Positions 32,422 through 40,430 of a stretch of DNA of 64,000 nt are shown piece after piece; positions within the stretch are counted from its first letter, which is position 1, and every line of letters starts with the position of its first letter. Below the pieces are notes generated by a model. It was not told the DNA's origin, ran no database searches, and saw nothing but the letters and a program-made list of their open reading frames with translations. Position numbers and translations under genes: made by a program. Origin of the DNA: DATLLJ01 sp035537875 (GTDB taxonomy: Bacteria; Acidobacteriota; Vicinamibacteria; Vicinamibacterales; CAVVIG01); the NCBI GenBank assembly GCA_035537875.1, contig DATLLJ010000055.1, positions 1 through 64,000 on the forward strand, written 5' to 3'.

Positions 32422-35124
32422 TTGACAGGCGCCGTCCACCGTCTGAGCCCATCTGACGCACTCGCCAGCCTGCGCTCGGCACTCAGCGGGCTGACCGACG
32501 CGACAGCCGCCGCCCGGCTGCGCGAGTTCGGACCAAACCGGCTCGTTCGCGTCCGCGAACGGCCGGCGTTCGTGCGCCTGCTCACGCAGCTCACGCACTT
32601 CTTCGCGCTCATTCTCTGGGCGGCTGCCGCGCTGGCGATGTTCGCGGAGTCCCGGAGCCCAGGCGCTGGCATGGGCACGCTGGGCCGTGCCATCGTCGCC
32701 GTCATCCTCGTCAACGCCGCGTTCTCCTTCTGGCAGGAGAGCCGCGCGCACCGGGCCATCGCGGCGCTGCAGCGACTTCTTCCCCGGACCGTGCGCGTGC
32801 GCCGCAACGGCCAGCCGTCGGAGCTCCCCAGCGCGGATCTCGTTCCCGGAGACGTAATCGAGCTGGCCGAAGGCGATCACGTCCCCGCCGACTGCCGGCT
32901 CATCGAAGCGTTCGACGTCACGATCGACAACGCTACGCTCACGGGCGAGTCGATCCCTCAGGCACGCAGCGCCGACATCGACGCGCAGTCGTCCGACGAA
33001 GCGCCGGCGCAGCAGCGGAACATGGTGCTCGCGGGCACATCCGTAACGTCCGGCCAGGCCGTCGCGCTCGTCGTCGCGACCGGCATGCGGACGGAGTTCG
33101 GCCGCATCGCGCACCTGACGCAGACCGCGCCCGAGACGCCCGCCCCGCTGCAGATCGAGATCGTGCGCCTCAGCCGGATCGTGGCGGCCCTTTCGATCCT
33201 GCTTGGTCTCGGCCTGTTCGTGGTTGGCCGGTTCATCGGGCTCCCCTTCTGGGATAATTTCGTCTTCGCGATCGGCGTCATCGTGGCGAACGTCCCCGAG
33301 GGCCTGCTGCCCACCCTGACGCTGTCGATGGCGATGGCGGCCCAGCGGATGGCCGCGCGGCGGACCCTCGTTCGACATCTTCCTGCCGTACAGACGCTCG
33401 GGTCTGCGACGGTCATCTGCACCGACAAGACAGGGACCCTGACCGAAAACCGAATGGTCGCGCGTCGGCTGTTCGTCTTGAACGAGTTCTGCGACGTCGC
33501 CTCGGTCGGGTCGCGACCGGCGTTCGTCGCCGGCCATCGGCGCCTGTTCGAAGCGGCTGCGCTGTGCGAGACGGTGCGGTCGAGCGAGACGGGCAGCGCG
33601 CGAGGCGACCCGATGGAGGTGGCGCTCGTCGAGATGGCGCGGGCCGCACTGCCGCACGATTTGCGCGGCCTCGAGCGCATCGACCTCGTCCCGTTCAGTG
33701 CCGATCGCCGGCGCATGGCCACGGTCTACGCGGACGGCTCCCGGGTCCTGATCTTCGCCAAGGGCGCGCTCGAAACGATCCTTCCCCGCTGCGCCTCGTG
33801 TGTTGGTCCGGTCGGCGTCGAGCCGTTGACCGAGCCCCTGCGTGAAGAAATCGTCGCGGCCGAAGCTGCGCTCGCGTCCGACGGCCTCCGCGTTCTCGCA
33901 TTTGCATATCGGGAGGCCGATGCGCTGCCGGCGCACGACCATCTCGAGGAGGCGTTGACGTTTGCCGGGCTCGTGGGGCTTCACGACCCGCCGCGCCGCG
34001 AAGTGCCTTCGGCGATCGCCAGCTGCCACGCCGCCGGCATCAAGGTCATCATGGTCACCGGCGACCATCCGCAGACCGGCCTGGCCATCGCCAGAACGAT
34101 CTCTCTGGTTCGCGGGCCGCATCCGAAGGTCGTCGACGGACGCCAGCTCGAGAATCTGTCCGCCGCCCAGCTCCGGTTCGTGCTCGACGAACCGGAACTC
34201 GTTTTCGCGCGCGTGTCAGCCGAACAGAAGCTGCGCATCGTCCGGGCGCTTCAGCAGACAGGCGCGATCGTCGCGGTCACCGGCGACGGCGTGAACGACG
34301 CGCCGGCGCTCAAGGCGGCCGATATCGGCGTCGCCATGGGCATCAGCGGCACCGACGTGGCCCGCGAAGCCGCGGACGTCATCGTCCTCGACGACAACTT
34401 CGCGAGCATCGTCGCCGCCATCGAAGAGGGGCGCGGCGTCTTCGACAGCATCCGGAAGTTCACGACCTACGTCCTGACGTCCAATATCCCCGAGCTCGTC
34501 CCCTACCTCGCGTTTGTGCTGCTCCGCATTCCGCTCCCGCTGACGATCATCCAGATTCTCGCCGTGGACCTGGGCACGGACATCCTCCCGGCTCTCGGTC
34601 TGGGGGCCGAGCGACCCGAATCGGACGTCATGTCGCGGCCCCCGAGAAAGCGGACCGACCGCATCATCGATCGACGGATCCTCGCACGTGCCTATCTCGT
34701 GCTGGGCGTGGTGGAAGCCGCGGCCGCGATGGCCGCCTACGCGTTCGTGCTCACCACAGGCGGGTGGCGCTGGGGCATGTCGCTGCCGACGTCGAGCCTG
34801 CTTTATCGACAGGCGACGACCGCCTGCCTGACGGCGATCGTCATCATGCAGGTGGCAAACGTGTACGTCTGCCGGAGCGAAACCGCGCCGACTCCGCTAC
34901 GCGGCTGGCTCGGCAATCGCGTCATCGTTGCCGGCATCGTGGTCGAGCTGGGACTCATTGCCGTTATCGACTACACAGTCTGGGGGAACACCGCCTTCGG
35001 CACGGCGCCGATCCACTGGACGGTCTGGTTGGTTCCCTTGCCGTTCGCCGCCGGGCTGATTGGGGTCGATCGGCTTCTCAAACAGCGACGTCAGGTCCGA
35101 TCCGCCGTCGGCCCTGGGTCTTAG
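32422..35124 (+). CDS. P-type cation ATPase, Na+/K+-like (P2C subgroup features)
   Basis: The 900-residue membrane pump begins at a TTG codon with a cation-ATPase N-terminal domain. It has LTGES in the actuator loop, DKTGTLT (phosphorylated Asp), TGDGVNDAPAL and about ten membrane helices. The NVPEGLL helix before the phosphorylation domain, LTSNIPELVPYLAF...IPLPLTIIQILAVDLGTD and ESDVMSRPPR match Na+/K+-ATPase type sequences better than Ca2+ pumps. It probably exports Na+, but ion specificity cannot be proven from sequence. The last 47 bases overlap the convergent PepSY gene. The upstream neighbour is the cytochrome c'. Confidence 0.92.
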   Translation: MTGAVHRLSPSDALASLRSALSGLTDATAAARLREFGPNRLVRVRERPAFVRLLTQLTHFFALILWAAAALAMFAESRSPGAGMGTLGRAIVAVILVNAAFSFWQESRAHRAIAALQRLLPRTVRVRRNGQPSELPSADLVPGDVIELAEGDHVPADCRLIEAFDVTIDNATLTGESIPQARSADIDAQSSDEAPAQQRNMVLAGTSVTSGQAVALVVATGMRTEFGRIAHLTQTAPETPAPLQIEIVRLSRIVAALSILLGLGLFVVGRFIGLPFWDNFVFAIGVIVANVPEGLLPTLTLSMAMAAQRMAARRTLVRHLPAVQTLGSATVICTDKTGTLTENRMVARRLFVLNEFCDVASVGSRPAFVAGHRRLFEAAALCETVRSSETGSARGDPMEVALVEMARAALPHDLRGLERIDLVPFSADRRRMATVYADGSRVLIFAKGALETILPRCASCVGPVGVEPLTEPLREEIVAAEAALASDGLRVLAFAYREADALPAHDHLEEALTFAGLVGLHDPPRREVPSAIASCHAAGIKVIMVTGDHPQTGLAIARTISLVRGPHPKVVDGRQLENLSAAQLRFVLDEPELVFARVSAEQKLRIVRALQQTGAIVAVTGDGVNDAPALKAADIGVAMGISGTDVAREAADVIVLDDNFASIVAAIEEGRGVFDSIRKFTTYVLTSNIPELVPYLAFVLLRIPLPLTIIQILAVDLGTDILPALGLGAERPESDVMSRPPRKRTDRIIDRRILARAYLVLGVVEAAAAMAAYAFVLTTGGWRWGMSLPTSSLLYRQATTACLTAIVIMQVANVYVCRSETAPTPLRGWLGNRVIVAGIVVELGLIAVIDYTVWGNTAFGTAPIHWTVWLVPLPFAAGLIGVDRLLKQRRQVRSAVGPGS

Positions 35125-36620
35125 GGGTGCGGACCAACCGACGTAGTTTCTTGCCGACCGCGCGCCAGGCCAGCACGAGTCCCGTGACGCACAGCGCGGT
35201 CCCGCCGATCATGAAGGCGATCACGACGATGTCCCAGAGCGGCCGGTAGTTGTACAGCCAAGGGAAGTTCAACGAGTGGAGGCCGTTGTACAGCCAGCGG
35301 CGGGCCGCATTGCGATTGCCGTAACTGCGGACGATCGTGGCCGTCTTCGGGTCGATATAGTGCCGCGTCTCCTCTGCATCGTGTATCAGCGCCAATATGA
35401 CCGGCAGCGGCTGTTGGCCCGTGCGATCGAGATAGTACCGGTCATACCGGTCGAGAACCCTGATCTCCACCTCCTGGTCCGCCGCCGCATTCTTCACGAT
35501 GTCGACGATTCTTGTTCGGTCGAGCTCGTCGATCAGCGCGCCGTCGAGCGAGATCAGGCGCTCGGTGCCGTCGCCGAGCTGTGCCGCATACAAGGGCTGG
35601 CCAGCGAAGGATGTGAATTGAAGCTCTTTCACGTTCAGACCGGCGTGCCTCGCCAACAGATCGCGGGGATGAAGCGGGGCGAAATCGTCGAGCCGAGCGC
35701 GGCCGCGGAGCGCCGCGGCCAGCCTCGCGCCGCCGCCACCGCGCCCCTGTGGGGGACGCGCCTGCGTGGACAAGGTTGGGGCCCGTTGAGGCGTCGGGAA
35801 CGGCAGAAACGCCAGCGATCCGCTGAACGTCCAGGTCACGGTGGCCACGCCGAAGATCAGTCCGAGAATCGTGTGCCAGCGCTTCTGACCGCGAAAGGGA
35901 ATCCGCGACGGTTCGCCGGCGAACCGGTACTTCCTGGACGGGGAGTACAGCCACACGCCGAGCACGACGCCGACGATTGCGCCGACGGTCCCGATCATGG
36001 CCGCGTAGGTCGTCAATCTGATCCAGACCGGCTGATGCTTCCGCAGCGGGGTGAAGTACAGCCAGTGCGGAATCGCGCTGGCGTACGCGGCCAGCCGCGA
36101 CGAGCGCGTCGTGTACTGCAGAACCTCTCCGGAATCCCCGATGTAGAGCTGCTCGCCGTTCGACCACGAGTACTTCCACAGCGGCCGCAGATTCATCAGC
36201 CGGGTACCGACCATCCACTGATCGATCTCGGTGACCGCCTGGACGACCGCGGCGCTCGCCGGCTGGCCTGTCCAGGAGGCCGCCGCGCGGTCTCGCTGCG
36301 ACAGGGTGGCCGTTCCCTGCTCCTCGCCTGTATCGGCATACACGACGCGGTCGCCGAATCTGTAAGCCGGGCGCCCATCGAACGTGTTGAGTCGGATCTG
36401 GGCCAGGGGGGGGCACCGAGATGCGATCGGCGGCTTCCTGTGGCGAGAGGACGATCTGAGCGGGCTCCAGTGACGGCCACCGCTCGAGCCGATCGCTGGC
36501 CCTCATGGCCGGCATGCTCCAATACATCATCCCGATGCCGGACGGGAACCACAGGAGGAAGAGCGCGCAGAGCGCGACGCCAAGCCAACGGTGAACAGCG
36601 ATGAGGAACCTGATGGCCAT
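35078..36620 (-). pseudogene. PepSY-associated membrane protein, frameshifted at a G8 tract
   Basis: Read through one frameshift, this is a protein of about 510 residues of the PepSY-TM family. The first helix reads FLIAVHRWLGVALCALFLLWF, a periplasmic PepSY-like region follows, then helices at TTYAAMIGTVGAIVGVVLGVW, WHTILGLIFGVATVTWTFSGSLAF and a C-terminal VVIAFMIGGTALCVTGLVLAW. The frame changes at a run of eight G (eight C in the coding strand) at 36406-36413; seven would restore it. Such proteins often accompany iron uptake or reductase systems. The lesion may be an assembly error, a true mutation or slipped-strand phase variation. Confidence 0.82.
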
Positions 36621-36799
36621 TCAGACAACCAATCGCGGTGAAGGCGCCAAACCCTGAAAATATAATCAAGACGCGCCTGACCGGATCCTGAAGAATTGCT
36701 GAACATTCCGCTTGCTCAGGGGCCGAAGTTTGCCCCCGACAATCGATCGCGATCGTGGCAACATTGAGGGCCATCGGGCATTCCAGAAAGAGGACTGAC
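36621..36799. promoter_or_regulatory. Divergent promoter region
   Basis: This AT-richer gap (for example AAAATATAATCAAG near 36656-36669) lies between the divergent PepSY and MBL genes and must hold both promoters. TATAAT at 36660-36665 is a perfect -10 hexamer on the plus strand; no strong -35 element was identified. Confidence 0.35.
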
Positions 36800-37912
36800 A
36801 TGCGAACCAGCACGCTCCTGGCAGTGGTCCTGATGCTTTTTGCCGCCCCGGTCGTGGCCCAGACGGCACGTCCCGCATTGGACATCTACGTCGTGGATGT
36901 CGAGGGGGGCAATGCCGTGCTCTTCGTCACCCCTTCAGGCGAATCGGTGCTGATCGATTCCGGAAATGGCGGCGCCGGAGCGATGCGCGACGCCGATCGC
37001 ATCGTCGCTGCGGCCAAGAGCGCCGGGCTGACCAGAATCGACCATCTGGTCACCACGCACTACCACGGCGACCACATCGGCGGTCTGAGCGAGCTCGCCA
37101 AGAGGATTCCGATCGCGCACTTCGTCGATCACGGGCCCAACGTCCAACCCAATCCGAACACGGATGCGTTTCTTCAGGGCGAGTATCGCGAGCTGTACAC
37201 CAAGGCGAAGCACACGGTCGCGAAGCCGGGCGACCGGCTCCCTCTCTCGGGAGTCGAGTGGCGAATCGTGACGTCGGCCGCCCAGGTCGTTCAGGCGCCG
37301 CTCGCGGGCGGAGCTTCAGCGAACTCCGACTGCGCGGGATACACGCCGGCCACGGCGAACGTCACCGAAGACGACCAGTCCGTCGGCAGCGTCATCACGT
37401 TCGGGAGATTCCGCACGATTCATCTGGGCGATCTCACGCTCAACCGACAATTCGAGCTGATGTGCCCCGGCAATCGCATCGGGACGGTGGATCTGCTGTT
37501 GGCGGCGCGCCACGGCAACGTGAACGCCGCGTTTCTCGTCCATCCCCTTCGGCCGCGCGCGATCGTCACCAACAATGGCACGCGGAAGGGAGGACAACCC
37601 GAGGCGATGAAGATTTTCTACAGCTCGCCCGGAGTGGAAGATATCTGGCAGATTCATTTTTCTCAGCTGGCGGGCCAGGAGTACGCCGTCCCCGGCCTCT
37701 TCACCGCGAACCTCTACGACAGTCAGCCAGAGACCCTGCCGGTGGCGCCCTTCGTGGCGCCGCCGCAGGGGCAACAGGCCCCGCCGGCGCCCGAGCACAA
37801 CGGCACGGCGTACTGGTTCAAGATCTCCGCCCGTGAGGACGGAAGCTTCAGCGTCGCCAACGCACGGAACGGTTTCAGCAAGACATACGGGCCGAGAACG
37901 GCGGGCAACTGA
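36800..37912 (+). CDS. Secreted MBL-fold hydrolase, ComEC/Rec2-like
   Basis: The 370-residue product begins with a signal peptide (STLLAVVLMLFAAPVVAQ). Its metal motif HYHGDHIGG and the opening LDIYVVDVEGGNAVLFVTPSGESVLIDSG match the ComEC-type MBL domain. A later GDLT and an uncharacterised C-terminal extension follow. Unlike ComEC there are no membrane helices, so it is a free periplasmic hydrolase; phosphodiester or nucleic-acid cleavage is possible but inferred. AGAGGA lies 5 bases before the ATG. Confidence 0.85.
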   Translation: MRTSTLLAVVLMLFAAPVVAQTARPALDIYVVDVEGGNAVLFVTPSGESVLIDSGNGGAGAMRDADRIVAAAKSAGLTRIDHLVTTHYHGDHIGGLSELAKRIPIAHFVDHGPNVQPNPNTDAFLQGEYRELYTKAKHTVAKPGDRLPLSGVEWRIVTSAAQVVQAPLAGGASANSDCAGYTPATANVTEDDQSVGSVITFGRFRTIHLGDLTLNRQFELMCPGNRIGTVDLLLAARHGNVNAAFLVHPLRPRAIVTNNGTRKGGQPEAMKIFYSSPGVEDIWQIHFSQLAGQEYAVPGLFTANLYDSQPETLPVAPFVAPPQGQQAPPAPEHNGTAYWFKISAREDGSFSVANARNGFSKTYGPRTAGN

Positions 37913-38222
37913 GCTCCGCTGAGAGCCACGACCCACAGTGACGATGAGCCGTGCCCGTCGTGGTACCCGCGGTACGGCTACTGACGAACCAACGACGGCC
38001 AGTTGGTGACCACCGTGATGGGCCGTGCGACGCGGTCTTCGGGACAGGTCTCATGACGTCGCAATCAGTGCCCGCCCTGCAGGGCGTCCTAGACGCAGAA
38101 TCTGCAACGATCCCCGGCCGGCCGCCAGTTTCAAGCCCTCATTCCGCGATACGTCTCGGCACGCAACGTGCCGTGGACGACGATGTAGAATCGGGCCAGG
38201 AGCCCGACGAAGAAGGGCTGAC
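37913..38222. other. Intergenic region with a 14-bp palindrome
   Basis: No gene is seen. The perfect palindrome CGCCCTGCAGGGCG (38074-38087) is the only structure noticed; it could be a regulator site or chance. Confidence 0.4.
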
Positions 38223-38534
38223 ATGTCAAGTGTGGAAGAACGGCTTGCCTCGCTCGAGGCGAGGGTGGACGCAATGGCCGATTTGGGGACCGGGATCACG
38301 GACCTGCGGACCGACGTGAACGGACAGTTCCTGGAGTTGCGGAGCGACATGAACCGTCAGTTCGCGGACGTGAACCAGCGGTTCGAGCAGGTGGACAGGC
38401 GGTTCGAGCAGGTCAACGGACGTATCGATACGCTCGACGCCAAGCTCGATCGACACTTCACCTGGCTGGTCGGCATCCAGGTGGCTTCGATGCTGGCTGT
38501 CGTCGGCGCCTTGCTCGGCGCCTACTACCGATGA
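38223..38534 (+). CDS. Small coiled-coil protein with a C-terminal membrane anchor
   Basis: The 103-residue product is mostly a long coiled coil with 7-residue repeats (QFADVNQRF, EQVDRRF, EQVNGRI), followed by a hydrophobic helix near the C-terminus (GIQVASMLAVVGALLGAYY). This tail-anchored layout with DLRTDVN/DMNRQF repeats is common in small bacterial proteins of unknown function. The ATG at 38223 has GAAGAAGGG upstream. It is presumed to oligomerise on the membrane. Confidence 0.75.
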   Translation: MSSVEERLASLEARVDAMADLGTGITDLRTDVNGQFLELRSDMNRQFADVNQRFEQVDRRFEQVNGRIDTLDAKLDRHFTWLVGIQVASMLAVVGALLGAYYR

Positions 38535-38553
38535 CGCGTGACCCCGCGCCTCG

Positions 38554-39144
38554 CTACTTCACCGCCTCCCCCGTCGCGCGAGATGAAGCGGTCGTCGTAT
38601 AGATGAAGTCGCCGAGCGGCGAAGCGTCGCCGTTGGCGGCGTTGCCGGCAGCATGAAAGATGACAGGGGCATCCCCGGCCGGCGCGGTCCATTCCACCGT
38701 CCATCGCGCGGCGCCAGGCTTGACACCGGTGGACCCAGCCTTGGTGTGTTGCACGTACGTGATACGTCCCGTCTCGTCGGCCACACGCTCGGTCAGCTCG
38801 TCGACCGGACGCAGCACTCCCGCGTTCGTCCCCGCGCTCGAACCGCCGTCGAAGCGCGCCGACAGCTGAAAACCCCCGAAAACCAGTCCCGGCCGCGTGA
38901 GATCGACGATAATCGAATATCGTGCCCCGGGCATATACGCAGTTGGCGTGCCCGACAATGCCAGTCGCCCTTGTGGGTCGTTGAGCGGGTTGTCCCAGTG
39001 ACACTCGAGGCACGTCATCTCGCCAAAGCCACCGGTCCTCGCCGGAACGGGTCCTTCGACAAACGGCATGAAGGCCAGTCCAACCAGCGAGACTGTGAAG
39101 GTAGCGGCGACCATCAGGATCACGCGAGCTCGGGCGATGCTCAT
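38554..39144 (-). CDS. Secreted Reeler-like protein with one c-type haem motif
   Basis: The 196-residue product has an N-terminal membrane/signal helix (VILMVAATFTVSLVGLAF), then CLECH (a single haem c site) and a Reeler-like beta-sandwich (YMPGARYSIIVDLTRPGL, GFQLSARF, VIFHAAGNAANGD). Such proteins occur with respiratory or surface electron-transfer genes. The start at 39142-39144 is 28 bases from the divergent propeller gene start; an ATG 10 codons upstream would overlap that gene. The close divergence suggests shared control. Confidence 0.78.
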   Translation of the reverse strand: MSIARARVILMVAATFTVSLVGLAFMPFVEGPVPARTGGFGEMTCLECHWDNPLNDPQGRLALSGTPTAYMPGARYSIIVDLTRPGLVFGGFQLSARFDGGSSAGTNAGVLRPVDELTERVADETGRITYVQHTKAGSTGVKPGAARWTVEWTAPAGDAPVIFHAAGNAANGDASPLGDFIYTTTASSRATGEAVK

Positions 39145-39172
39145 CGACGCAGTATATTCAGAAGGAGGGCTC

Positions 39173-40189
39173 ATGGTTCGTTCACGCTCTTCTCTAGTCT
39201 TGGCGATAGTGACGGGACTGTGCATCACGGCTGCCTCCACCCTGCAGGGGCAGGGCGCCGGCACCGTCGAGGTGGAGTTCACCGATTGGACCGTGCCAAC
39301 GCCGAACGGTCATCCACACGATCCCGCCTTCGGCAGCGACGGCGGCCTCTGGTACACCGGACAGCGCGCGAACAATCTCGGTCGCGTTGACATGGCCACC
39401 GGCCAGATTCGCGAGTGGACGCTGCCGACGCCCAACTCAGGCCCGCACGGTCTCGTTTCAGATCGCGACGGCAACATCTGGTACACCGGCAACAGCGCCG
39501 GCCTGGTTGGCAAGCTGGATCCGAAGACCGGCAAGGTGACCGAGTACAAGATGCCCGTCGCGGCCGCGCGCGACCCGCATACGCCGATTTTTGACAAGAA
39601 CGGCACGCTGTGGTTCACCGTACAGGGCGGTGGCTTCGTCGGCCGCATGGATCCGAAGAACGGCGAGGCCATCCTCGCCCCGGCGCCGCCGAGCAGCCGA
39701 CCGTACGGGATCGTCATCAGCTCGAACGGCACACCGGTGTTCGACCTGTTCGGAACCAACAAGATCGGCACGATCGACCCCAAGACGATGGTGATTACGG
39801 AGTACGTCCTACCGGAAGGCGCTCGGCCGCGGCGCATCGCCATCGACAAGAACGACATCGTCTGGTACACGGACTACGCCCGCGGCTACCTCGGTCGGCT
39901 CGATCTGAAGACGAAGGAAGTCAAGGAATGGGCTTCGCCCGCGGGACCCAAGTCACAACCGTACGGCATCACGCTCACCGATGACGGGGCTGTGTGGTAC
40001 AGCGAGTCGGGGATCGAACCGAACACGCTCGTGCGGTTCGACACGCAGACAACCGCTTTCCAGAAATGGACGATTCCGAACGGCGGGGGTGTCGTGAGAC
40101 ACATGGTTACCGCGCCGAACGGCGACCTCCTGCTGGCGTACAGCGGTGTCAACAAGGTGGGCCGCGTGCGGGTCAGGAAGACGACGTAG
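39173..40189 (+). CDS. Secreted Vgb-like (virginiamycin B lyase family) beta-propeller
   Basis: The 338-residue product has a signal peptide (SLVLAIVTGLCITAASTLQG) and about seven blades of the streptogramin lyase type, each with a DxxGxxWYTxxxxxxxGxxDxxTGxxxxW pattern (for example DGNIWYTGNSAGLVGKLD). Despite the family name, most such secreted homologues in environmental bacteria have unknown substrates. A strong GAAGGAGGG site precedes the ATG at 39173-39175. It is divergent from the Reeler-like cytochrome. Confidence 0.85.
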   Translation: MVRSRSSLVLAIVTGLCITAASTLQGQGAGTVEVEFTDWTVPTPNGHPHDPAFGSDGGLWYTGQRANNLGRVDMATGQIREWTLPTPNSGPHGLVSDRDGNIWYTGNSAGLVGKLDPKTGKVTEYKMPVAAARDPHTPIFDKNGTLWFTVQGGGFVGRMDPKNGEAILAPAPPSSRPYGIVISSNGTPVFDLFGTNKIGTIDPKTMVITEYVLPEGARPRRIAIDKNDIVWYTDYARGYLGRLDLKTKEVKEWASPAGPKSQPYGITLTDDGAVWYSESGIEPNTLVRFDTQTTAFQKWTIPNGGGVVRHMVTAPNGDLLLAYSGVNKVGRVRVRKTT

Positions 40190-40208
40190 CACCCTCCTCC
40201 TTCTCCTC

Positions 40209-40238
40209 CGTGGCACGCCACATGAGTGGCGTGCCACG
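40209..40238 (+). terminator. Strong stem-loop after the Vgb-like gene
   Basis: A perfect 13-bp inverted repeat, CGTGGCACGCCAC and its complement, with a 4-base loop begins 19 bases after the stop codon. It has no T-run, so it would be a factor-independent terminator only in a loose sense. It may instead protect the transcript 3' end. Confidence 0.55.
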
Positions 40239-40430
40239 CGAGACCCCCCGCGCCGCGACCAACTTCGTTTACCGCTTCTCGAACATCCCGAACCATCTGA
40301 CGACCAGGTAGTAGAATGACCGGCCGAGGCGCCCCTGGCGCGCCAGCGACCGCGCCAGAGGCCGCTCGCCTGTTTCGAAGGGGAACGCCGAATCGTCGGC
40401 CTGGACTCGGTGTGGTGGAAGGGGGCCATC

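Noticed and set aside
31732..34122. A 796-codon open frame antisense to the P-type ATPase
   Set aside because: It is the high-GC shadow of the ATPase coding sequence and contains no recognisable domain; the plus-strand product has every catalytic motif.
35276..36604. A 442-codon plus-strand frame opposite the PepSY gene
   Set aside because: Shadow frame; the minus-strand product has clear membrane helices and PepSY features across the frameshift.
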